Below, piece by piece: positions 12,290-26,900 of a DNA stretch of 62,000 bases. The notes beneath the pieces were generated by a model. It was not told the DNA's origin. It made no database searches and worked only from the letters and a program-made list of their open reading frames with translations. This stretch comes from Glandiceps talaboti (lineage: Eukaryota > Hemichordata > Enteropneusta > Spengelidae), in NCBI RefSeq assembly GCF_964340395.1, contig NC_135562.1:3817634-3879633 (forward strand). Reading direction: 5' to 3'. Within the stretch, counting starts at the first letter, position 1; every line of letters starts with the position of its first letter. The position numbers and the translations under genes were made by a program.

Positions 12290-12475
12290 GCATTTATATT
12301 GCAACCTCTATCCTACTAGGTACCCAATTATACAGCTGGGTTGACTGAGGCACAGTCATGGTTCAAATCTTACCAAAGGACTTTAGCCACTCAGAAACAA
12401 AAAAAACAGTGACAGGGCTTGAAACTGCAACCTGCAGATTCCAAGGCAGCCACTCTAACCATTCACACATCATAG
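12290..12475 (-). mobile_element. tRNA-type SINE copy
   Basis: On the minus strand the 5' part reads GAATGGTTAGAGTGGCTGCC, matching a Pol III A-box (TGGTTAGAGTGG). It is followed by CAGTTTCAAGCCC, a B-box-like segment. A central part with CAACCCAGCTGTATAATTGG follows. A second copy with the same order is at 33465-33720 on the plus strand. Head, spacing and repetition together indicate a tRNA-derived SINE. The end of the element was not delimited. Confidence 0.65.
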
Positions 12476-12499
12476 CATGTTGCTGCTTGTTCCATTCAC

Positions 12500-13600
12500 A
12501 TTTAGAAACTCCTCATGCATATACTTTTAGAGTTAATGAGGCTGATTTCATCCTAACTGCTTTAGTTGATGTCAGTAATTACTCTCTCACCCTCTCTGCA
12601 TTGCCCAACTTATCTAAAAACTGTGAACAAAAAAAGCGATTAATGAAACGATTTGACTTTATAATTTGATGGAATAATACTGATTTGTCTGTTTTCCTGG
12701 CTACAAATATTTTTTTTTGGCTGAATATTCACTCTCTAACAAAGACATTTCATGTCCGTTCTTCTATCAAATCTACTTATCTAAATGAAAACATTTCTCA
12801 CCTTATCATCTATACTAATTTTTACTTTACCTTCTGTCTTAATTTCTGGGAGATTATCACACCAAATAAAGATCGATGCCAGGGGTAATACAGTAATGTA
12901 CAATACTTAGCAACTATGATCATGATATCAACTGTACAATTTACTTTATGGCATTATAACAAGTTGACATGATTTCTTTCATAGAAGTCAAGGTCGTGCA
13001 GGTTCATTCAAAATTACCATAATAACTAAAATCCACATTTTAGATACAGGATTGGGGGTGGGATGGGGGAGGGGGACATATGCAAATGTTCCACTTCAAA
13101 CAAACCAATTATTCTCAATACTACATCAATGTACAATCTATACAGTGAAATGGCATTAAGCAAACAAGAGACTCTGTTACATTTGCTGACTTCTTGCAGC
13201 TTTGGAAATTTGCATATGGTTTCTTCTCCTACTAGGGTTCAAATACAGTAAATATCACCCCTAAAAATACTCTCCAAGAAACAGTTGCTTTATGTTGTGG
13301 TTATTCATAATATATACAATTTTTAGATTAGTTGTTCTGAAACCCTTGACATTAACATAATAAATTTGACTAATTCATGAAAATATGTTTTATACTTCTA
13401 TGATGTTACATATTCATGGACACAACAATTTAATGTCATTATGGTTGAAAGAAATTATAAACAAGAATTATTTTTCCATTTTATGAGTGACCTGCTTTGA
13501 GTTGTACAATTGTTATGTTACAAATAATACAATTTCAGCCATTGTTTGATAACTACTTTACCTCTCAATAAAAAGCAGATTATCAATTTCCAATGAAATT
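12500..13600. other. Intergenic stretch, no gene seen
   Basis: AT-rich DNA with scattered short open frames lacking family features. A G-rich run lies near 13052-13076. Nothing else was recognised before the microsatellite at 13614. Confidence 0.5.
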
Positions 13601-13612
13601 AAAAGTAAAAAA

Positions 13613-13744
<132 letters not shown>

Positions 13745-14542
13745 GATTACATAACTGCCTGTCTATTGTCCAAATATAACTATCCCTTATATCAATATTG
13801 CAAATCAGCTTAGAAATATTTGTTGTCACATGATCTCTTGTACCATGATGTTGTCTTGACAATTTCACTTAGTTGTGTTATGCAACTTATATTATATTTC
13901 CACTATACCTTATTTTCATATGTATCACAACTATTTTCTCAATTGTGGTACCCACTTTTCTGGTGTGCCATTCAAATTAAAATGTTCGAAATTCAACTTG
14001 TGTTTTCCAAAGAAGAATACATTTTTCATCTATGCAATAAAACAATTTCAAAATATGTTTTTAAAAATCTTTAATATCATACAATATTTTTCTTACCTAT
14101 GTTGTAAAACATTTTTTGATGTGTAATATGTTTTCTAAAGTCTTCAAGAAAATGCTTTCTAATTTCAGTGTTTCCATAACTGTGCCAGAAAATGTTATAG
14201 ATATGTTAGTTTGAATCGTATGACTTGATGGTATGCAATCATGTAAAATATTTTGTGATACTAAAACATGATGGTACAAAAATAGTCAGGGTAGTTGTTT
14301 GAAGGTGTACAAATGTTAAAATGAAATTCCAAATTTTCTAAGCTGATTTGAAAAAAAAGTGAAAATTCTGTAAAAGTATTGACTACTTTTGCTTCAATAT
14401 CTATACATCTTCAGTTCTCACCAGACAAAAACATAACAAGTGAACTGATACCCAAGAATTTTCAGCATGAAAATTAAACTTTTGAGTTAATTATTGTAAA
14501 TTTCCCTCAGCCAATGTACATGTATACAAATAAATGTCTTAA

Positions 14543-14864
14543 AGTGGCCATATGCAAGGTGAGGAATGGGTATTTATTTTGGATTTTTAATTTATAAAAC
14601 AATTTCATCATGGCTTCCTACTTGAAAAATAAATGTGAAACAACATTGACAATAAGCTAAAAAAAGTATATAAATGTTTGTTATTTGTATGCACATTAAC
14701 AAACATTTTACATATTTATTATGCCTTTGGAATTTATCGAGTTACAAACAAGGACTTGGCATATGTTGTTTCACATTGATTTTTCAAGTAGGAAGTCATG
14801 ATAAAATTGTTTTATAAATTAAAAAATCCAAAATAAATACCCAATCCTCATTCATATAGCCACT
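14543..14864. mobile_element. Fold-back MITE with TTAA target site
   Basis: A 322-bp element whose two ends are inverted copies of each other over about 105 bp. The outer ends read AGTGGCCATATG and CATATAGCCACT. Inside, GAAATAAATGTG-type and TTATAAAACAATTT segments are mirrored. TTAA flanks both ends (14539-14542 and 14865-14868), the target site of piggyBac-type elements. There is no coding capacity. A related end (CATATGGCCACTTTAA) occurs near 4841. Confidence 0.75.
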
Positions 14865-14868
14865 TTAA

Positions 14869-15965
14869 AGCAAGCTAAACTGGAAGTGATGTCATAGCTT
14901 TGCTAGCTGTGATCTCAGTTTGTATGTGATGGCATACCTATTGGACATCTGTTAAGAAAATCACAGCAACTGATCTCATCCTACCCAGTTACACTTTGAG
15001 CCAGGTTACAGCACGTTATCATATCACTTCTTTCATGTTTCGACTGTCTAACCCTAGTGACTTTGAGAGGCCTCTATGCCTTTACTGTTGTGGGAAAGTA
15101 TACAAAATTGAAGGAATGAAAAGTTTTCAGTATGAATTTCTATGCAAAATTACCAGTGTCAGTCCACTTTAAGTTGACATTGATTATATTATGGGATATA
15201 TTTCCATTATATGGAATTATATGTTAACTTGTGCCTATAACAGCAAATAATATATTTCCAAGAACACAGCAGACACAAAAAACATTCTTATGCTCACCAA
15301 AGTGTTTCTCTCCAATAATTTGTCATATTCTTCGTACTTAGTACATGTACATTGCTACTTCTAATGTTATATCACTTTTTTCAAGATTAATCAGTCCAAA
15401 TTTCTTGCATCCACTAACCAGCAAACTTATTTACATATGGTATAATGTGTTCTTTCAAGAGTTCAAGTAATGTTCTACCAACTGCAACGCTTAGCCTGTC
15501 TCAAGCAGTGCTAAAACTACCTACCAACAACAAGGTATAATGACAAACCAACAACAAGGTATAATGACAAAGTTGCAATGTTGTATTGGGTTCTAGTTGC
15601 TAATTTACCATCAATTGTTGGAGTTGTTTGTTTACCATCTGAGTGAAGTGAGTGAGTGTATGTGTGTATGTGTGTCATATTATTTGTGTAGTACCTAGCC
15701 AGTCTTGCTATTATCAACAATTTGTTTACAATTAAACATCCAGAAGTGAAAGATTATACTGTGATCAATAGAAAAACTTTCTGCTAGTAGGTAGTTTAAC
15801 ACAGCTTGAGACAAGGTAAGAGATACAGTTGAACACTATTGTACATGTAAGATGAAAGAATAGTCTGATACATGTATATATACTTCATTTCAATTTGTTT
15901 GTTTATATTAGTCTGAGTAAATTATGTCTACTAGCCAGCAATATCTTCTTTCACTGATAACTTGT
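14869..15965. other. Intergenic stretch below CBR4
   Basis: A 21-bp direct duplication (containing CAACAAGGTATAATGACAAA) is visible near 15526-15570. No exon was recognised. The 3'UTR of the CBR4 gene should occupy the upper part on the minus strand. Confidence 0.45.
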
Positions 15966-19444
<3,479 letters not shown>

Positions 19445-19876
19445 GTTCGCTACCTTTTAATCAGAACATGGGCGCAGCCATTTTTAATAAAGAATGATGC
19501 ATTGTGGTTGTAAAATACACCGATTATTTCATGATATAAATAACCCAGATGATAAACAGAGGAATTGTATGCATAAGTTGTAGTTTTTAAAAAAATGAAA
19601 GCAACACAACTAAATAATATTTTAAAAACACATCACTATCATTTCACGAGATGAATGCCTTGCTTGGTCGCCGTCGGTTTATTATTTTGTGATTGTTTGT
19701 TGGACACACACGTGAAAAATTTAGTTTCACGCGTCGATACATTTCTCAAAAGAGTAGCACTAAGCATTTTGTGGAATGCGGAAATATATAGGAAAGTTGA
19801 GAAAACCATTGATCAAATTTATCAAAAGACCGAACTGATCACAAGATTATCTATATTTGCGTTTGTTCATGTGTAT

Positions 19877-19927
<51 letters not shown>

Positions 19928-20445
19928 TTTTATTCTGTATACCTAAGACGCCCACAAAGTACGTCGGGGAACACACTATACTCTACAAAAAGTTCGACAA
20001 ATACGCGTACGATTAATAAATTAGATACATAAATAAAACCAGAATATTTTAACTTTGGTAAATGATGACAGATTCAAAACTGAAGAATAATACAATAACA
20101 TTATACTAATCAAATTAAAGAACTGATCGGCATATAACCAGGTCTTATGTAAGCCAAAATGTTTAATTTAGAATAAAGTGTGAGAAACAGGATAACCATA
20201 AATTTTATTTCGTATGGCAGAAAGTGACACCACACATTCCACAAAGTTCAGACAACTTTGCCACGCTCGTCGCGTGGCGGCAACTGCAATGTTGCTGGTG
20301 TACACCACTTATATCTCCGTCTGTTCACGTAGATTTATGAAGGAAATGACAATTTTACGGTAAGAATTATTAATACAGTTCTAGCCAACAAGGTATTTTA
20401 GTTCCCAAACGTTGTGTTTTTCCTGTTCGATTTAGTTATGAAGAC
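19445..20445. other. CBR4 upstream region
   Basis: DNA between the CBR4 start and the palindrome. It contains a (TTTA)n tract and then about 500 bp without a recognised gene. The segment near 19925-20015 may be part of a dispersed repeat. A 125-codon plus-strand open frame at 19655-20032 is largely the TTTA microsatellite and was not accepted. Confidence 0.5.
19876..19931. repeat. (TTTA)n microsatellite
   Basis: About fourteen TTTA units, upstream of CBR4. Confidence 0.95.
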
Positions 20446-20479
20446 CATGGAAGTAGAACCCCGGGGTTCTACTTCCATG
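20446..20479. repeat. Perfect 34-bp palindrome
   Basis: The half CATGGAAGTAGAACCCC is followed with no spacer by its exact reverse complement. The centre is between 20462 and 20463. It lies in the divergent spacer between CBR4 and the HAD-choline dehydrogenase gene. It could form a cruciform or bind a dimeric protein; its function is unknown. Confidence 0.9.
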
Positions 20480-20800
20480 TGAAGACGAAGTGGAAATCGG
20501 TGCTATGATCTGATGTTGTTGACATTCGTCAAATCATAGTATACCGCCAAAAAGTTGATTTGATTAAATTGGGCAGTGAACGCCTGTGTTTTCATCCATC
20601 CCCAGTGGGATAAGATCATTTGTAAGTCCATTCACCTGTAAGTTTAGGTAAAGCGTAAACCAAGATGTCAAATTCAAAGTAGAGGCCATCCGTACTCATT
20701 CCACGACCGCGAGTAGACACCATCATGGCATGGCATGGCCTGCATGGCATTCCGATATCGCGTAGCGCGATGGAGAATAGTTTTACGATAGCCAGGGAAA

Positions 20801-20810
20801 TGCGCATGCG
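20801..20810. promoter_or_regulatory. NRF-1-like motif
   Basis: TGCGCATGCG matches ten bases of the NRF-1 consensus YGCGCAYGCGCR; the last two bases (TT) do not. NRF-1 drives many nuclear genes for mitochondrial proteins, and both flanking divergent genes fit that class. A short inverted repeat, ATCGCG-TA-CGCGAT-like, lies about 50 bp before it. Binding is inferred only. Confidence 0.4.
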
Positions 20811-21261
20811 TTTGGTTGAAAGGGTTGTTGGTATGATCAGACCTTTCACTAATTTGTTGTGTTGTTAGTCGAACAACGACATATCCAAGGACGGTTACAC
20901 GGGTAACTTTCCTTAGATGTACGAGAGTGCAACACATGCACTTCAGAGTGCCGTTCCCTCAACTCAGCTCAGTACATACTACTAAAGTACTATTAGTGCG
21001 GGGAAATTATGTAACATCAATTACTCAAATGACCGGCCGACACTGAATACATTACAATTTACAGCTATACAATCGGTAGGGGTAAACACTGCAAAAGGTC
21101 GTCCCATGCTATCCACGTGAAAGTCAAATGAATATACAATGACATTTACTGTATAGTACAGTACAGCTACATACGCAATCGAACGGCCTTCTTAAACTAA
21201 GAAGCGACAGAGGTGAACTTCAGTTTATCGTTTTATCGGGCGCTATTAATCGGCAGTAAAA

Positions 21262-23820
21262 ATGCAGGGATATTGTGCTAAAGGTAAGACTAATCCATAG
21301 CGTTAAAAAACGACCAAAAAAACCTTGTCAAATTTGTGTCATGGATGTATTACTAATACATCCACGATTGTATATATACATACAGAACTACTAGTAGTAG
21401 TAGTCGTATTTTCATGACGAAATAGACAATGCCTCCTGACATGATATGTGGATGTTTATCTGTTGTCTAGTTTATGTACATTAAGCATTTATATACAGTA
21501 ACAAATATTTCCCACTGTTTTACATTTTTATTTTGTTCACTTTTTGTAATGACCAAGTCTGTGGTATGTGTATGGTATAGTCCTGATGGCAGAAGGATAA
21601 TAGTATAGAGGATTCGATTCTGACATTCTCCCTAAACTCAATATCAATGACAATAAATGTATGATGCAATGTGATGTTAGTTGTTACATATTCATGCTTG
21701 TAGACGGACTAAGACTAAGTTAGGACTCAATTCTGGTACATCTTTGTAATGGCCGGAGAAGGTGAGGGATATTTGGTCGATTAAGTCCTGACTTACACAG
21801 TCTGCAAGCAAGACTATACATACAGAGCTGTATGTAAGCCAACTTATCACATTGTATCGATATACATATATGTACTGTCATTAATACTGGCTAATATTAT
21901 GCAAATTAATTCATCAAATCAATGTAGTTAATAGCCAAGAGTAAAGTGTTTGGTGAATTTGGCTATCCACTCCCTAGACCTGCTTACATACGGAGTCATT
22001 CAGGACTCCATTCTGACAATTGTGCCTGTGCTGAGGGTCATGTCAGTATAATCTAGACCCATGCACTGCCTGCAAGCAGGACTATCCACTTACTAATAGT
22101 CAAACTATACCACACCACTTGACTCCAGGGTAATGATATTATCAGTACTACATGTACTAGTATATAGGCAACATTTGTGTTTCGCCATCTTGAACGTCGC
22201 ACAGGGTTGTGGGATTGCTCTCGCAATGTGCACTGGGAAATTTGAAGATGACTGTGTGGGTAGAATCAGTCGAAAGCCATCTTTACTATGGACAACACCA
22301 TACAAATAGCGCACATTGATTACCGAATTGTTTTGAGTTTCCGTGAGAGTTTGAAGAGATAACCATTCCATAAGCTTCTTTTTATCGTTTTTAATGTACC
22401 AAGATTTTTTTTTTCACCAAACGTCATTTCAAGACATTTTTTTACGATCAGCAATTTGGACGTGTTGTGATCGACTGCCAGTGGTAATTGAATGCTGTTT
22501 ACATCATTTTATGACGCGTTTTCGACTTACAATCAGTATTCTGATGTCGTATTGCTCTCTATTTGTACGAGTTTTACAACATGAATGTGCAATGAACTAT
22601 AGTGAGACAATATTTATACAATGTATATATTATATAAATTTATTTTTTAGTATATTTGACAAGGAAGCCATGCAATGATTGAATTGAATCAGAATTTCTC
22701 TCCAGACACGCCACTCATGTTTTCGTGCGTGATCGTTCACTTCCGTATTTTTCGTCAAAATATAGCAGTAAAATGTTGAAATCATGACATTGTAGACAAA
22801 GAAATTACCGAAATTGTGCTTAATTTACCAGAAGTAATAACGGAACACATGATACGGTGATGCTACAAATAGCGTTTACAGCCGTACTCGTGTTGATTAA
22901 TTCCTTAGTTGTATGACGACGTACAGTAAAAAAACACTTCTTAGTACATTCAAGACAATGAAATTGAGCTACTGGAGTGGCTGTCGCTTCAAACTATTAC
23001 TGAAATTCAAAATAATTCGGTAATCAATGTGCGGTATTCGTATATTGTGTTGTCCATAGTAAAGATGGCTTTCGACTGATTCTACCCCCACAGTCGTCTT
23101 CAAATTTCCCGTGGCACATTGCGAGAGCAATCCCACAACCCCGTGCGGCGTTCAAGATGGCGAAACACAAATGTTGCCTATTGGGAGGGTAGTGTGTATA
23201 CACACACTGAAAGTCACTAGTCACAAGTAGTCAGAAAAAGTTATCTTTTAGTGACATAAACATTAAACATATAACCTTGGGTAGGACAGTAGCCAAGTAC
23301 TTTATGGCTATTGGCTGTTGCTTAGTGAAAACACTATAAAAAGGGTGCCTGGGGTGAGATGACAGACCAGAGAAAACATGTTTTATTTTCTGTCAGTCAT
23401 GCTTACTAGTAGCATTGCTCATGTATGTCACATGACAACAATATGTCTCTTGTATTGATAAAAATAGTTCATATCATAAACAAAACTGTCATGTCACAAC
23501 AGGCAAATTAATTAAAGTGAAAAGAGACAAATTTACATTTGTATGTGAATATTACACTATATGGTATTCATATTTTGTATGGCCTTTTAATTGCAAATTT
23601 TTTTCAATTCATATGTAAATATATATTCAAAGTTTGATAAAATAGTCCTTGTTTGAATAGTATACATCATGCATATGGGTAGTGCATTTAGTCACATTGG
23701 CATGTAGTGTACAGGTGGGTAAACTAATAGGTTTATCTCTCTCTCTCTCTCTCTCTCTCTCGCTCTCTCTTTCTCCCCCTCTCTCTTTCTCTCTCTCGCT
23801 CTCTCATTCTCCCTCTCACA

Positions 23821-23860
<40 letters not shown>

Positions 23861-23915
23861 CTCTCTTTCTCCCCCTCTCTTTCTCTCTCTCTCTCTCGCT
23901 CTCTCATTCTCCCTC

Positions 23916-23990
<75 letters not shown>

Positions 23991-26900
23991 GTCTCTTTGG
24001 AAAACATCAAATTGATGTTGACTAACTTTGATTCTATGTGATGTTGAAAGAATGTTGTCAAATTGATGTGTACTAAGTTTGATTCTATTTTAACATTAAT
24101 ATATGATATGATATGGGCCATTACTAAATAATCATACATGTACATTCTATAAGTCAAAGTTCCAATCATTTAAAGGTACATGTATATTACATAACTTTTT
24201 TTGTACTTAAGTCCTCTTTTCATCAGCGGTATTTGTTTGCAAACAAAAACTACAATACAGCAGTTTATAAGTAAAAAATAATTATGTTTAAATCAAACCA
24301 TTTTGATACAGTGCAATTGCGGTACAAGGAGAAAATGTAATAAAAATAGCATTGATCACCATACACTGAACCAAAGTTTTCTTTGGGAACCCCTGAAAGT
24401 ACCTGGGGAAACCCAGATAAATTTTACCATGTTAATTCGCCACTAATACATGTACATCCATGGTTTTACCTACTTGTCACCATAACAAAAACACTGCAAG
24501 TACTGTAAATGTATATTCAGTTGTGTGTCACTATCCATTGGTAGTATTTTTTCACACTTTTTTGTGTATTTATTTATTGTAGGTGCTATTGTCACCGTGA
24601 AGTTTGATAAACGGCGGCGTGTGGATATAAAGACATATGTGCCAAAGATATCACTGAAAATGGCTTCACAGATAAGAGTTTTGAGTAGAGGTAAGTTATT
24701 ATATTACCTGTCATCAGAGAGTCACAAATAAGAGTTTTGAGTAGAGGTTAAGTTATTATATTATCTGTCATCACAGAGTCACAAATAAGAGTATTGACTT
24801 GAGTAGAGGTTAAGTTACCATCTGTCATTGTAGAGTCACAGTGTTCAACTGTACATCTTTTTTGCCACCAATGGCTCAAGCCTGAAAGGGGCCATTCTAC
24901 AACATACATTTACTTGTTAGAAGAAAGACCATTTTTGTCCCAATTAAATATACATGTTAGGCCTAAAAACAAAATTGTTTGGTTCTGGTTACTTGACCCC
25001 ACCTAGTTTTTCGCTGCTGACCCTAAACTTTTTCTTATGTATTTGAAATAAAAATGAAATTGTGAAAATTGTGAAGTCTTGTGAGAAATAGTGGATGTTG
25101 AAACTGATGTCAACTTAAAAAGACAACATAAACTGTTCTTCCAATCTGTAATGGCTGTACATCTGATGGGAAGAAACCAATAACACAGAGACCCAATCTG
25201 TAATGGCTGTACATCTGATGGGAAGAAACCAATAACACAGAGACCCAATCTGTAATGGCTGTACATCTGATGGGAAGAAACCAATAACACAGAGACCATA
25301 TGGAAAATCAGTGGAAAACATAACTACCTGAACTAGACACTCATACATGAAAAAAAAAAAGTCTACCTAAATATACCCACTTATTCTAAACTTGAACATA
25401 ATGGGAACAACACAATTATTGTTAAGGGCTCAGTACAATAGTAGGGGTAGGGGGCAGTATCTTCAACAAAGACTCACTACATGTAGAGACAGTTGTGCTG
25501 TAGTTGTCTATTGTGGCACAGATGTGCTCCGGCATCTATCATTCTTGTGTACAGTATCTCAAAATGTTATATACCGGTATGTAGGTATTTGTAATTACCT
25601 ACAACTGTACAGACTATCTGACAGTTAAATAAATAACTGATTTACGTATAACAGCTGTTATATTTAGTCACGCAAGGATGCAAACCATGACCAGTACTCC
25701 AATTGTTTCCATTTCACTTAACATAGAATGTCACTGTGTGTCTATACAATATACACATGGTACAAAATGTATATTTAAATTTGCTTCAGTGTTTATGTGT
25801 ACCATGTAACACAGTATGAACAACATTTCATAATTTGAACGGCAGGGTTCGTACTCTTCTTGAAATTCTTGCCTGAGTGTTGTGGATTTTGAAATTCCCT
25901 TCTGTAAAATGCTGAAAGAATGAATTTGTGATGTTACTAAACTCTTAATGTGATAATGAATCATCTTGCTATGAGGATGGGACGGGGTGGGGTGGGGGTG
26001 GGGGGAATCAGGATTAAGAGGCCCTAAATGATGGCAAGGTACTGGTTACTCTCAGTATAGGAATAACTGTGTTTGACCACAGTCAATTTTCTTTGTGATT
26101 TGCAACAAAGTCTTGAAATACATTGTAGCTGAGAATTGTTCACTTTATTCATGAAGTTGAAAAAGAAATATATTGAAACCACAAAACATGTAGACTGTAG
26201 TCTTAGATCACTTGATGTATGCATCGCCATTCCATTAAACAGACATATATTAAGATCACGTATAACTCGGCAAAGCCCATAAGCATGCGTACTAGTCATT
26301 TAACTGCTATACGGGCGCTGCGGGAGCTATTAGGAAACCAACTTTGTTTTAATGATATATAAAGTACATGTACTAACATTGCATGACATTGAACTTCACA
26401 TGTACATGTATGTAAAATTATGTATTCCAGGATCATACTGGCATGTTAGGAAATTAAATTTGTATTTATTAACTTCATACAATCTATGTATGTATTATTA
26501 TTATTATGTATCCCAGATCATACACTTTTTTTTTTTTTAATGATTTTCTTTCTTTATTTATTTATTTATTTATTTGTTTATTATTTTTTTTGTGTGTAAA
26601 CTTTACATGCGTGTGTACAGTATGTACATGTATGTATCCCAGATCATACATGTACAGGCATCATGTTATCACTATTGATGCAAAAATCAAGTCACACTAA
26701 CGTTCAATATTTCATTGGTCAGTGGCCTCATTTTACTGACCCTACATTACATGTATGTAAACCTATTTAACATGTGAATGCACAGTTTTCTAAAGGAGTT
26801 GTCAGTGTAAAGTCACTCAATTTTCACACACTCAGTTTACTGTCACAGGGGTGGTGTGAACTGTTCAATATATGAATACATGGTCTGTTAAGCAGCCACT

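Noticed and set aside
22105-23224. Open frames within the inverted arms of the 1-kb element
   Set aside because: The same frame appears in both inverted copies because they are terminal repeats; it has no transposase features.
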